Shown one piece after another: positions 24,167 to 33,178 of a stretch of 43,893 nt of DNA. Numbering within the stretch: position 1 is the first letter of the stretch; each line of letters opens with the position of its first letter. The DNA comes from DATJZH01 sp035499215 (GTDB lineage Bacteria > Actinomycetota > Actinomycetes > Streptosporangiales > Streptosporangiaceae). The stretch covers positions 1 through 43,893 of the forward strand of contig DATJZH010000004.1 of assembly GCA_035499215.1 (NCBI GenBank). The letters are read 5' to 3'. The position numbers and the translations under genes are program-made. The notes beneath the pieces were generated by a model. The model was not told the origin of the DNA. It saw only the letters and a list, made by a program, of their open reading frames with translations, and searched no databases.

Positions 24167-25170
24167 GCGGGCGGGGGTCCGGCAAGCCCCAGCCGGGGCC
24201 GGGCGGCCGGACCAAATCCGGCAAGCCCAGGCCCGGCAGCGGCGGGTACGGCAGGCGGAAGCTCGAGGGCAGGGGACCGACCCCGCCCGCCGAGCAGCGG
24301 CCAGGTCACCCGGCGCAGCGCAAGTCCGCGGCGCGGGCCGCCGCCAGTGCCCGCGGCGGCGAGCGGGCGGGCCGGACGGCACCGGCCGGGACGGCCCGTT
24401 TTGCCGAATCCCATCGAGGAGCGGGGGCCGCGGCAGAGTTCGTCGCCGGCCGTAACGCCGTGCTCGAATCGCTGCGCGCTGCCGTCCCCGCCACCGCGCT
24501 GCACGTCGGCCCGCGGCTGGATCCGGACGAGCGGATCGGCGAGGCGGTCAAGCTGGCGGCGGACGCCGGGATCCCCGTCGTCGAAGCCGGCCGGGCCGGA
24601 CTGGACCGGATGACCGCGGGGGCCATCCACCAGGGGCTCGCGCTGCGCATCCGGCCCTACGCCTATGCCCATCCGGGCGACCTGGTCGAGGCAGCCAGGG
24701 CGGCTGCCGCCGAGCCGCTGATCGTCGCGCTGGACGGGATCACCGACCCGCGCAACCTGGGTGCTGTGACGCGATCGGTCGCGGCCTTCGGCGGGCACGG
24801 CGTGCTCGTGCCCGCGCGCCGGTCGGCCGGGGTGACCGCGGGCGCGTGGAAAGCCTCGGCCGGGGCGCTGGCCAGGGTGCGGGTAGCGCAGGTGCCGAAC
24901 CTTGCCCGGGCGCTCGCTGCCTACCGCCAGGCCGGGCTGTTCGTGGCCGGGCTCGACGCCGCCGGCGCCGAGGAGATCGGCAAGATCACAGTGGCAGGCT
25001 CCCCGCTGGTCGTCGTGGTCGGCTCAGAGAGCACGGGCCTGTCCCGGCTGGTCGCGCAGAGCTGTGACGTCATCGCCCGGATTCCGATCTCGGGCGCAGC
25101 GGAGTCGCTGAACGCCGGCGTCGCCGCCAGCATCGCGCTTTACCAGATAGCCCGGCTGCGGGCCGGCTGA
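24163..25170 (+). CDS. rlmB: 23S rRNA 2'-O-methyltransferase, RlmB/TrmH family
   Basis: 335 residues from GTG 24163, overlapping the cysS stop. The first about 85 residues are a basic Gly/Pro/Arg-rich extension typical of actinobacterial members. Then an RNA-binding substrate domain (EFVAGRNAVLESLRA) and the SPOUT catalytic domain with LDGITDPRNLGAVTRS, VVVVGSESTGLSRLV and ISGAAESLNAGVAASIALYQ, which form the knotted SAM site. RlmB methylates G2251 in E. coli 23S rRNA; the exact nucleotide here is inferred. Confidence 0.93.
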   Translation: MSGRGSGKPQPGPGGRTKSGKPRPGSGGYGRRKLEGRGPTPPAEQRPGHPAQRKSAARAAASARGGERAGRTAPAGTARFAESHRGAGAAAEFVAGRNAVLESLRAAVPATALHVGPRLDPDERIGEAVKLAADAGIPVVEAGRAGLDRMTAGAIHQGLALRIRPYAYAHPGDLVEAARAAAAEPLIVALDGITDPRNLGAVTRSVAAFGGHGVLVPARRSAGVTAGAWKASAGALARVRVAQVPNLARALAAYRQAGLFVAGLDAAGAEEIGKITVAGSPLVVVVGSESTGLSRLVAQSCDVIARIPISGAAESLNAGVAASIALYQIARLRAG

Positions 25171-25248
25171 TCTGGCTGCTCGCTGCGTCCTGACCGCAGC
25201 GCCGCTTCCCGCCCGCGCCTATCGTGGATCACGGGAGGTGGTCTGGGC

Positions 25249-26520
25249 ATGACACCAGGCACGTCCGCTTTCGCGCAGGGCAGGCCGGACGGGCCGGACG
25301 CCGCGCGTGCCAGGCTCGCTGAGCAGCTGCGCAGCAGCGGCCGGGCGGTCAGCCGGGCTGTCCGGGACGCATTCCTTGCCGTTCCCCGGCACCTGTTCCT
25401 GCCCGAGATGCCGGCCGAGGCCGCGTACAAGGACGAGGCGTTCGTCATCAAGAGCGGCGCCGACGGCCTGCCGGTCAGCTCGTCCTCTCAGCCGGCCATC
25501 ATGGCGATCATGCTCGAGCAGCTCGGGCTCGAGCCGGGTCACCGGGTCCTGGAGATCGGCACCGGCACCGGTTACAACGCCGCGCTGATGGCACATATCC
25601 TCGGCGACCAGACGGCCGTGGTGTCCGTCGACATCGACGGCCAGATCGTCGGGCGCGCTCGCGCAAGCCTTGCCGAGGCCGGCTATGGCGGCGTGCGGGT
25701 GAGCTGGGGCGATGGCGGTTTCGGCGTCCCCGAGCATGCTCCGTACGACCGCATCATCGTGACCGCAGGGGCCTGGAGCCTGGCCCCGGAATGGCTGGCC
25801 CAGCTGGCTCCCGGCGGGCGGATCGTGCTGCCGCTCTCGGTGCGCGGCATCCAGCTGTCGGTGGCCTTCGAGGCCATGGCGGCGGGATACCTGGCGAGCA
25901 CGTCCGCATGCCGCTGCGGTTTCATCCGGATGGCCGGGGCGTTCGCCGGGCCGGAGTCGTTCGTCCCGCTCGGGCCGCCTGGCTGGTTCGTCCAGTCCGC
26001 TGACGGCAGGGCGCTGGACACCGACGGCCTCTACCGGGCGCTGACCGGACCGGTGACCGACGTGGGCGCCGACGTGCTCATGCCGGGAATGCCGGCTCTC
26101 AGTGACGCTGACCTGTGGCTCTCGCTCACCGAGCCGCGGCTTGCCCGGCTGACCCTGATGGACTCCGGTGTCGGCCGGACCGGCCGGTCGGCGCTGATGC
26201 CGCTTGGCGGCCTGGCGGATGCCAGCCCCGGCATGCGGCCAGGCGAGCTCGCTGCCGCGGCACTGTTCCCGGCGGCGAGAACACCGCAGGAAGCGACCGG
26301 GGAAACGCAGGCAGTGGTGCGCGGATACGGCCCGGGCCGGGCCGCTCTTGCCGGGTACCTGGCCGGCCAGGTACAGGCATGGCACACCCTGCGCCGCCCC
26401 GGCGCCGACGAGCTCAGCCTGCGGGCCTTCCCGCCGGGCGCCGAGCTGGTCGTCTCCGCCGGTGAAGTCGTCCTGGATCGCGGCGCCGTCCGGCTCGTCG
26501 TCGGCTGGCCCGTGCGCTGA
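25249..26520 (+). CDS. PCMT-like (protein-L-isoaspartate) methyltransferase with long C-terminal extension
   Basis: 423 residues, about twice a standard PCMT. Residues 1-200 are the PCMT fold: PRHLFLP, SSSSQPAIMAIMLEQL and the SAM motif VLEIGTGTGYNAALMA, then TAGAWSLAPEWLAQL. The C-terminal half (about 215-423) is an actinobacterial extension of unknown role, also found in lanthipeptide-associated PIMTs and in stand-alone proteins. No lanthipeptide precursor or dehydratase lies nearby, so housekeeping repair or an unknown target are both possible. GGGAGG lies 10 nt before the ATG. Confidence 0.88.
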   Translation: MTPGTSAFAQGRPDGPDAARARLAEQLRSSGRAVSRAVRDAFLAVPRHLFLPEMPAEAAYKDEAFVIKSGADGLPVSSSSQPAIMAIMLEQLGLEPGHRVLEIGTGTGYNAALMAHILGDQTAVVSVDIDGQIVGRARASLAEAGYGGVRVSWGDGGFGVPEHAPYDRIIVTAGAWSLAPEWLAQLAPGGRIVLPLSVRGIQLSVAFEAMAAGYLASTSACRCGFIRMAGAFAGPESFVPLGPPGWFVQSADGRALDTDGLYRALTGPVTDVGADVLMPGMPALSDADLWLSLTEPRLARLTLMDSGVGRTGRSALMPLGGLADASPGMRPGELAAAALFPAARTPQEATGETQAVVRGYGPGRAALAGYLAGQVQAWHTLRRPGADELSLRAFPPGAELVVSAGEVVLDRGAVRLVVGWPVR

Positions 26521-26563
26521 CCGCAGCTCGCTCTGTCCGTATCGCGCTGAGCAGGCGACACGC

Positions 26564-26598
26564 CCCGCGAGGGCCGGCGACGACACGCCGCTCGCGGG
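26564..26598. terminator. Hairpin after the methyltransferase gene
   Basis: CCCGCGAG (26564-26571) and CTCGCGGG (26591-26598) form a perfect 8-bp stem around a 19-nt loop, 43 bp after the stop and 78 bp before the next gene. Probable terminator without a U-run. Confidence 0.45.
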
Positions 26599-26676
26599 CC
26601 GGGCGCGGAAGCTGGATCATGCACGCGGCAGCGAGTAGCCTCCGGCTCAGTAGCCGGGGCGCCCTGAGGAGCGAGC

Positions 26677-27465
26677 ATGAAGCAGTCGGTTCGGCGATGG
26701 CTGGCCGGTCTTGGTGCCGCCGCGGCCGCCGCGGCGGCGGTGCCTGGCCTGAGCGGACTGGCCGCCGCCAGCGCGGCCGCAGCGGGCACCGCCTCGGGCA
26801 GGGCTCTGGTCGCGGCTTACCGGCCGCCCGGGCGGGTCCTGCATCCCGGCATGAGGGGCCCGGCGGTGCGGAGCCTGCAGGAGCGCCTGGCCGCGCTCAG
26901 GTACTACCCGGGCAAGATCGACGGCGAGTTCGGCGGTGACACCCTTGAGGCGGTGTGGGCGTTCAAGGAGGTCCAGGGGATCAATACCAGCAGGAACGCC
27001 GACGTGGTCGGCCACGTCATGGAGCGTGACCTGGTGAATCCCCGGCCGCCCAGGGCCCTGGTCGCCGCGGGCGGCGGCGATCCGCGGGTCGAGGTCAACA
27101 AGAAGATCGAGGTACTTGTCCTGTACAACCGCGGCAAGGTCGAGCTGATCAGCCACGTCTCGACGGGCGGCGGCTACTACTACCCGTGCCCCGGCGGCGG
27201 CGGAACCTGCGGTCCGGCGATCACGCCGGACGGCAGCTACCGGGCGCTGACGTTCGCGCCGGGATGGGTGACGGTGCCGCTCGGGCGCATGTACAACCCG
27301 GTATTCTTCATCGGCCGGGCGTATGCGATCCACGGCGACATTCCCGTCCCGCTGCAGCCCGTCTCGCACGGTTGCGTGCGGATCCCGATGGATGTCTCGG
27401 CCTTCTTCCACAAGCTGGTCCACCTCAGCCCGACGCACGGCACCCCCATCGACATTCGCGGCTGA
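26677..27465 (+). CDS. L,D-transpeptidase (YkuD) with peptidoglycan-binding domain
   Basis: 262 residues. Makes 3-3 cross-links or anchors in peptidoglycan outside the membrane. Signal peptide (1-40, ending in an Ala-rich stretch), a PG_binding_1 domain (about 55-110, RGPAVRSLQERLAALRYYPG and IDGEFGGDTLEAVWAFK), then a YkuD domain with the catalytic Cys in SHGCVRIP and upstream His in AIHGD. No lipobox. GAGGAG precedes the ATG. Its last 229 bp overlap, on the other strand, the 3' extension of the ABC exporter ORF. Confidence 0.93.
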   Translation: MKQSVRRWLAGLGAAAAAAAAVPGLSGLAAASAAAAGTASGRALVAAYRPPGRVLHPGMRGPAVRSLQERLAALRYYPGKIDGEFGGDTLEAVWAFKEVQGINTSRNADVVGHVMERDLVNPRPPRALVAAGGGDPRVEVNKKIEVLVLYNRGKVELISHVSTGGGYYYPCPGGGGTCGPAITPDGSYRALTFAPGWVTVPLGRMYNPVFFIGRAYAIHGDIPVPLQPVSHGCVRIPMDVSAFFHKLVHLSPTHGTPIDIRG

Positions 27466-30185
27466 CGCCCCGCATTCGCGGCTGACGGCGTGAGCCGGGC
27501 CTGCTGGTCGCCTGGATGCGGGCCGAATGCCGAGCGCAGCCGGGCACTGCGCCTTTCACCCCGGCTGAGACGATCACCGCAGCGTACATCCTGCTGAACC
27601 GGCTCAGGACGGGACACTGGGACCAGGTGGCGCTCGATCCCGCGAGCCTGAACGCGCAGGCGGCAGGGCTCGGCGCTGGCTTCGACATCTGCTCCTACGC
27701 CAGCGGCAGCCAGGTGGTCCCGGCCGCGCCCGAGTTCGCTGCCTACCCGCCGCCTCCGAACCTGCGGCCGTTCGACCTGCTGCGCTTCCAGCGCTGATGG
27801 CGGAAGGCTCCGCGGTAACTTGCGGCGGCCGGGACCGACTTGGTTCAGCCGCCACCAGGTGATCGAGGCGAACACGGCCGCGAGCGCCACTTGCATCGTC
27901 ATGTCGAGCAGCCAGATATGCGGGCTGTGATTCCACAGCGGATCCGGCTTGGTGCCCGACGATCCCGGCGCGATCTGGTTCAGGCTCGAGGTGGCCGCCG
28001 TCGCGCCGAAGCCCCACCGCGAGGGGGAGAACCAGGAGAGCTGGGCCAGGCCGGCCTGCCCGTTAATCGGGAACACGGCACCGCTCAGCACGATCTGGAT
28101 CAGGACCACCAGGACGAGCAGCGGCATGGTCTTGTCCGACGAGCTGACGAACGCTGAGATCAGCAGGCCCAACGTCATGGAGGCCACAGCCAGCACGGCG
28201 AGGGCCGCGATGAGCTCCGCTAGCGGCAGTGCTGTCAGGAACGCCCCGCTGGGCGGCAGCGGCCGCCCGACCGTGCCGATGAGGACGAGGATGGCCGCCT
28301 GCAGGGCGCAGATCACGCCGAGGACCAGGAGCTTGGACCACAGGTAAGCCCCGGCCGACAGCCCGGCGGCTCGCTCCCTGGTGTAGATCGCCTGTTCCTT
28401 GACCAGTTCCCTGACCGAGTTCGCGACCCCGGTGAGGCAGGCTCCCAAGACCAGGATCAGCAGCACCTCCTCCGCGTTGCTGTTGTTGTGCCCGGCCAGT
28501 CCCGGCTGATCCGGTACCAGCTGGACCACCCCGCCGAGGATGAGCGGCAGCAGCGCCAGGACCGCCACGTAGTTCCGGTCCGAGGCGATCACGGACAGAT
28601 ACCGCCTCGTCAGTGTGGATAGCTGGGCTAGCCGGTTCCTGGACCGCGGCGGCGGCGGGATTGCCCTGGCGGCCGCCCCGGCGGACCGGTCGGCGTGCCC
28701 GGCTGCCGTGACGTACTGGGCGCAGAACGCCGAGCGGCGGTACTCCCCGGCCCAGTCGCGGTCTGGCTCGGCCTCGAATGCCTGGAACACCTGGGCCCAG
28801 CCCTCCTGGCCGAAGTGCCGCAGGCCGTCGGCCGGCGGCCCGAAGTAGGCGACCTTGCCGCCGGCCGCCAGCACCAGCAGCCGGTCGCAGATGTTGAGGT
28901 TCGCGACGCTGTGCGTCACCACGATGACCGTCCGCCCGTCGTTAGCCAGGCCGGACATCATCTCCATAATCGACTTGTCCAGGCCCGGGTCCAGGCCGGA
29001 CGTCGGTTCGTCCAGGAACAGCAGCGACGGTCTGGTCAGCAGCTCCAGGGCGACGTTGACGCGCTTTTGCTGGCCGCCGGACAGCGACGACGCGCGGGTG
29101 TCGGCGTGCGCGGTCAGGGACAGCTCGCCGAGCACCTCATTGATCCGGTGCTCGCGCTCAGCCGGGCTGGTGTCCCGCGGGAACCGGAGCTCAGCCGCGT
29201 ACCGCAGCGCCCGGCGCGCGGACAGCTGGGTGTGCAGGATGTTCTCCTGCGGCACCAGCCCGATCCGGTGCCGCAGCTCGGGGTAGTGCTCATAGAGGTC
29301 CCGGTCGTCGTAGAGCACCGAGCCCGCCGTGGCAGGCCGCATCCCGGTCAGCGCCCCCAGCAGCGTCGACTTGCCCGCGCCGCTGGGCCCGATGACAGCC
29401 AGCAGGCAGCGTTCGCCGAGCGGGAAGCTGACGTTGTCCAGGATCACTTTCCCGCTGGGCAGCCGGACGGTCAGGCCGCGGGCGTCGAGCGAGACGTCGC
29501 CGGTGTCGATGAACTGCTGCAGCTCGCCGCCGACCAGGCGGAAGGTGGCAAGGCCGATGCCGATGACGTCGCTTTCGGTGGCCGGCGCGGCGCTGATCCG
29601 CTGGCCGTTGAGGAAGGTGCCGTTGTGGCTGCCCAGGTCGATGATCTGGTATCCGCCCCGTGGCGCCTTGCGCAGCTCGGCGTGGTGGCGGGACACGCTC
29701 AGATCCGGGACGACGATGTCGTTGTCGTCGGCGCGGCCAATGCGCAGCACCTCGTCCGGCAGCGGCAGGATCGCGCTGGGCGCCCGTGCGCCCGATGCCG
29801 GCTGGGCTGGCCGCGGCGGTGCGGCGGACGCCAGCGCCGTAGCCTGGCCGCCCGGCGCGGGCGCGACCGAGCAGAAGACGACCGGTCCGCTGTCGGGGTG
29901 GCCAAGCCGCACGACGCAGTCGGCGCTGATCTCGACCCGCTGCACCCGCTGCGAGCCGACGAACGTCCCGTTGGTGCTCCCCACGTCCTCCAGCATCCAC
30001 CGGTCACGCTCCAGCCGCAGGATCGCATGCCGCCAGGAGACCCTGGGCTCGTCTATCACGATGTCCGACTGCGGATCGCGGCCGACCCGGTAGCTGGGCC
30101 CCGCCCGCAGCGTGCGATCGGATCCCTGGGTGCGCACCACGAGCGCCGGCACGGCATCGGAGGAAACAGCGCGCTCGATCGTCAT
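27237..30185 (-). CDS. FHA-FHA-ABC exporter fusion (Rv1747-like) with abnormal C-terminal read-through
   Basis: 982 residues. Two phosphothreonine-reading FHA domains (about 30-95: YRVGRDPQSDIVID, GSTNGTF; about 145-210: LRIGRADDNDIVVPD, SRHHAE, GSHNGTFLNG), an ABC ATPase (Walker A GPSGAGKST 266-274, signature LSGGQQKR, Walker B LLFLDEPTSGLD), and an ABC2-type membrane domain (about 530-785). Same architecture as Mycobacterium Rv1747, an exporter regulated by kinase PknF. The natural end should be near residue 790 (WWRLNQVGPGRRK), but no stop follows and the frame continues about 190 Arg-rich residues to 27237, antisense to a gene remnant and the transpeptidase. Divergent from a Ser/Thr kinase, its likely partner. 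Confidence 0.88.
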   Translation of the reverse strand: MTIERAVSSDAVPALVVRTQGSDRTLRAGPSYRVGRDPQSDIVIDEPRVSWRHAILRLERDRWMLEDVGSTNGTFVGSQRVQRVEISADCVVRLGHPDSGPVVFCSVAPAPGGQATALASAAPPRPAQPASGARAPSAILPLPDEVLRIGRADDNDIVVPDLSVSRHHAELRKAPRGGYQIIDLGSHNGTFLNGQRISAAPATESDVIGIGLATFRLVGGELQQFIDTGDVSLDARGLTVRLPSGKVILDNVSFPLGERCLLAVIGPSGAGKSTLLGALTGMRPATAGSVLYDDRDLYEHYPELRHRIGLVPQENILHTQLSARRALRYAAELRFPRDTSPAEREHRINEVLGELSLTAHADTRASSLSGGQQKRVNVALELLTRPSLLFLDEPTSGLDPGLDKSIMEMMSGLANDGRTVIVVTHSVANLNICDRLLVLAAGGKVAYFGPPADGLRHFGQEGWAQVFQAFEAEPDRDWAGEYRRSAFCAQYVTAAGHADRSAGAAARAIPPPPRSRNRLAQLSTLTRRYLSVIASDRNYVAVLALLPLILGGVVQLVPDQPGLAGHNNSNAEEVLLILVLGACLTGVANSVRELVKEQAIYTRERAAGLSAGAYLWSKLLVLGVICALQAAILVLIGTVGRPLPPSGAFLTALPLAELIAALAVLAVASMTLGLLISAFVSSSDKTMPLLVLVVLIQIVLSGAVFPINGQAGLAQLSWFSPSRWGFGATAATSSLNQIAPGSSGTKPDPLWNHSPHIWLLDMTMQVALAAVFASITWWRLNQVGPGRRKLPRSLPPSALEAQQVERPQVRRRRVGSELGRGRDHLAAAGVGADVEASAEPCRLRVQARGIERHLVPVSRPEPVQQDVRCGDRLSRGERRSARLRSAFGPHPGDQQARLTPSAANAGRQPRMSMGVPCVGLRWTSLWKKAETSIGIRTQPCETGCSGTGMSPWIAYARPMKNTGLYMRPSGTVTHPGANVSAR
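27453..27487. repeat. 15-bp direct repeat spanning the transpeptidase stop
   Basis: CATTCGCGGCTGACG occurs at 27453-27467, where it holds the stop codon, and again at 27473-27487. The second copy abuts the gene remnant that follows, so the repeat may mark a recombination or deletion junction. Confidence 0.7.
27486..27797 (+). pseudogene. C-terminal remnant of an unidentified gene
   Basis: An open frame of about 103 codons (27486-27797) begins just after an in-frame stop with no ribosome site and reads as the tail of a larger protein: ETITAAYILLNRLRTGHWDQ, then SLNAQAAGLGAGF and a Pro-rich end. It looks protein-like rather than random, but the N-terminal part is absent; an initiation at ATG 27516 would give 93 residues. 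The parent family (possibly a secreted hydrolase) is not identified. It lies antisense to the stop-less end of the ABC exporter. Confidence 0.45.
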
Positions 30186-30564
30186 CTGCTCACTGTAGAG
30201 CGATTTGCTGGCATAAACGATGCTCAGGTGGCTCTAAGCCGGCGAGCCTGCGGGCCCGGACGGTGCTGCTCGAGCCGGCAATGCCGTGCAGACAGCCACT
30301 TTCTGCCGGGACTCCGCACCTCGGGGACTTCGCTGCGGCGCCGCGGGCCAGGCGCGTCCGGCAGACACACTATGTCCCTTTAAGTCGAGATTGTGATGGT
30401 TCGGCCTGGCGCGGTTTGACATCAGCCGCCAGCCGAACCGGATACTTAGATCTCCCCGGGCGGGCACGGTTAACTGACCCCGGCGGATTCCGGTGCTGGC
30501 CAGCGCAATTGACGCTGAGCGCACGACGGGGGGCACCGGACGGCATGCAAGCGCTGGAGGAGCG
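30186..30564. promoter_or_regulatory. Divergent promoter region, ABC exporter / Ser-Thr kinase
   Basis: 379 bp without a gene. A 13-bp inverted repeat with one bulge lies at 30398-30439 (arms GGTTCGGCCTGGCG and CGCCAGCCGAACC). Its loop holds TTGACA (30416-30421), followed 19 bp later by GATACT (30441-30446), a candidate promoter for the kinase whose -35 box sits between the arms, so a protein bound there could block it. Nothing comparable is obvious for the ABC gene. Confidence 0.45.
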
Positions 30565-33132
30565 ATGAGCGAGGACATCCCCTCAGCCCCTGGCGGATTC
30601 GCGCCGGGTTCGCAGATCGCCGGCTACCGGCTGCTCGAGCAGATCGGCCAGGGCGGGATGGCTGTCGTCTTCCGGTCCCACGACGAGCGCCTCGACCGGC
30701 AGGTGGCGCTGAAGATCCTGGCGCCCGGCCTCGCGCTGGACGACGCTTTCCGGCAGCGGTTCATGCGCGAGTCGCGGGCGGCCGCGGCCGTCGACGATCC
30801 GCACATCATCCCCGTGTTCGAGGCCGGGGAGGCTCGCGGCGTCTTGTTCATCGCGATGCGCTACGTCCGCGGCGGCGATGTGCGCACTCTGCTCGACCGG
30901 GAGGGGCCGCTGCCCCCGGCGCGCGCCACCGAGATCATCTCCCAGGTCGCGCAGGCGCTTGACGACGCGCACGCGCACGGCCTGGTGCACCGCGACGTCA
31001 AGCCGGCCAACATGCTGCTCGACGTGGGCGCCAGCAGGGACCGGCCCGATCACGTGTACCTGTCCGACTTCGGCCTCAGCAAGCAGTCGCTCGCCCCGAG
31101 CGGGCTGACCTCGTCCGGCCAGTTCCTCGGCACGCTGGACTACGTCGCGCCGGAGCAGATCGAGGGCCGGCCCGTGGACGGCCGCGCGGACCAGTACGCG
31201 CTGGGCTGCGCGGCGTTCGAGCTGCTCAGCGGAGCGCCGCCGTTCAGCCGGGACCAGAGCCTCGCGGTCATCTACGCGCAGCTTTCCGAGCCGCCGCCCG
31301 CGCTGTCGGCCCGGCGGCCCGGCACGCCGCCAGCCGTCGACCAGGCTGTCGCCAGGGCGCTGGCCAAGTCCCCGGCAGACCGTTTCGCAACCTGCCGGGA
31401 GTTCGCCGCCGCGCTGCGCGACGGCTTCGGGCTGCGGCCACTGGATTCGGGGCCTGAGCCGATTCCGGCCCTGGACCGGCCGGCGACGCAGCTCGCCATG
31501 CCGGCAGCCGGGACCGGCCCGGCAGCCGGACCCCGGGCCGCCGGATCCGGGCAAGCCGGACTCCCGGCCGCGGGCCGGGAACACGCCGGCCCCGGATCCG
31601 CGCCACCCGGACACGCCGGTGCCGGATCTGCCGGGTCCGGACACGCCGGATCCGGATCTGCGGGGCCAGCACGCGCCGGGCCTGGATCCGCCTGGCCAGA
31701 GACTGCCGCGGGTTCCGGAGCAGGCATCGAGGCTGCCGCCGAACCTGGCCGCCCGGCAGAACCGCGGCCGCCGGCCGGGCAGCCGCCGGCCGGGCGGCCG
31801 TTGGCGGGGCAGCCGACGCAGGCGGCGGCCGCGCCGGGAGCCGGCCGAACACCGCCGGGCGCGACCGATCCGCGCTACGGCCAGCCCGCCGCGGGCGGCC
31901 GCCCGGATTACGGCCAGCCGACGGGGCCTCGGCACCGCCCACGCAAAGTGGCGGCGGCGGCCGCGGCCGCCGCCGCGGTTCTGGTCGTCGGCGGCGGTGC
32001 CTTCCTGCTGCTGGGGCACGGATCAGGCGGCGGATCAGGCGCCCCGGTGACCTCGCTCCCGGTTCCCGGCTGCACGACCAAGACAGCCACGACGCATGTC
32101 CTGTCCGCTGTCCGTCCCGCGTCAGTGCCGGTCGGCGGGAATCCGTTCGCGGTGCAGGTGAGCCGCGGCGGCCAGTTCTCGTTCGTGTCGACCGGCGGCA
32201 ACTCGGTGGCCATGCTGAACAACAACGGCGGCGGCCAGGGTCTCACGCTCGCCAGAGACATCCAGGCGCTCGGCGCGCACAAGGGGGAGGCCATCACCGG
32301 GAACGGCTACCTGCTCGTGGCCGGCCAGAGCGGGGCCGTCGTGATCAGCATCAAGGAAGCCGAGCAGGGAGTCGCAGATCCGGTCGTCGGAGACCTGACG
32401 AGCCCAAGCGGCACGGGAGCTGTGGAGGTAGCGCTCTCGCCCGATGACAATTTCGCCTTCGTGACCTTGCAGAGCAGCGCCGAGATGGCGGTCTTCAACC
32501 TGAAGGCCGCCGAGGCCAGCGGCTTCCGCCAGTCGGGCTTCGTCGGCTTCGTGCCGCTTGGCAGCCAGCCGGTGGGCATCGCCCAGCACGGCAGCTTGCT
32601 GTACGTGACGAGCATGCAGCGCCTTGGCCGCCAGGCTCCGTCCGAAGGGACAGTCAGCGTCGTCAGCCTCGCACGGGCGGAGACCAAGCCGAGCACGGCG
32701 GTGCTCTCGACGGCCACCGCCGGATGCGCGCCGTCACGGGTGATGACCACGCCGAACGGCAGCGTGGTGTGGGTCACGACGCAGCAGAGCAACGCGCTGC
32801 TCGCCTTCAACGCGGCCCGGCTGCTGACGGACCCCGGGCACTCGCTGATCGCGAAGGTGCTCGTGGGCCAGAATCCGATCGGGGAGATCTTCATCAAGGG
32901 CGGCACGCAGATCGTCGTGGCGAACTCCGACAACTCCGACCCGGCCGGCCCCGCCTCCAGCCTGATGGTCGTGAACACCCAGGACGCGCTGGCCGGCAAG
33001 GGCGCCCTGGTGGGGACGATCCGCACCGGGCGGCAGCCGCGGCAGTTCGACACCGAGGGCGGCAAGACCCTGCTGGTCACCAATACGAACTCGGGTCAGG
33101 TGCAGGCGGTCAGCATCGGCGACATCCCCTGA
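30565..33132 (+). CDS. PknD-like transmembrane Ser/Thr protein kinase with beta-propeller ectodomain
   Basis: 855 residues from ATG 30565, with GGAGG 4 nt upstream. Kinase domain about 21-285: glycine loop IGQGGMAVVF, Lys50 in VALKIL, HRD at 142-144, DFG at 168-170, APE at 195-197. A long Ala/Gly/Pro/Ser linker with GHAGSGSAG-type repeats follows, one membrane helix (about 465-485), then about 365 extracellular residues that read as a YVTN/NHL-like beta-propeller (VPVGGNPFAVQVSRGGQFSF, VEVALSPDDNFAFVTLQ, VGTIRTGRQPRQF). Probably senses an envelope cue. Divergent from the FHA-ABC exporter, an arrangement that recalls PknF-Rv1747, so the FHA domains are likely readers of its phosphorylation. 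Confidence 0.92.
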   Translation: MSEDIPSAPGGFAPGSQIAGYRLLEQIGQGGMAVVFRSHDERLDRQVALKILAPGLALDDAFRQRFMRESRAAAAVDDPHIIPVFEAGEARGVLFIAMRYVRGGDVRTLLDREGPLPPARATEIISQVAQALDDAHAHGLVHRDVKPANMLLDVGASRDRPDHVYLSDFGLSKQSLAPSGLTSSGQFLGTLDYVAPEQIEGRPVDGRADQYALGCAAFELLSGAPPFSRDQSLAVIYAQLSEPPPALSARRPGTPPAVDQAVARALAKSPADRFATCREFAAALRDGFGLRPLDSGPEPIPALDRPATQLAMPAAGTGPAAGPRAAGSGQAGLPAAGREHAGPGSAPPGHAGAGSAGSGHAGSGSAGPARAGPGSAWPETAAGSGAGIEAAAEPGRPAEPRPPAGQPPAGRPLAGQPTQAAAAPGAGRTPPGATDPRYGQPAAGGRPDYGQPTGPRHRPRKVAAAAAAAAAVLVVGGGAFLLLGHGSGGGSGAPVTSLPVPGCTTKTATTHVLSAVRPASVPVGGNPFAVQVSRGGQFSFVSTGGNSVAMLNNNGGGQGLTLARDIQALGAHKGEAITGNGYLLVAGQSGAVVISIKEAEQGVADPVVGDLTSPSGTGAVEVALSPDDNFAFVTLQSSAEMAVFNLKAAEASGFRQSGFVGFVPLGSQPVGIAQHGSLLYVTSMQRLGRQAPSEGTVSVVSLARAETKPSTAVLSTATAGCAPSRVMTTPNGSVVWVTTQQSNALLAFNAARLLTDPGHSLIAKVLVGQNPIGEIFIKGGTQIVVANSDNSDPAGPASSLMVVNTQDALAGKGALVGTIRTGRQPRQFDTEGGKTLLVTNTNSGQVQAVSIGDIP

Positions 33133-33178
33133 CCGGCCGGGGATCGCCCAGCGCGGGAACATGCCCTAGCATCAGACG

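Noticed and set aside
28695..30383. 562-codon plus-strand open frame
   Set aside because: Antisense shadow of the FHA-ABC exporter; no motif, no ribosome site.
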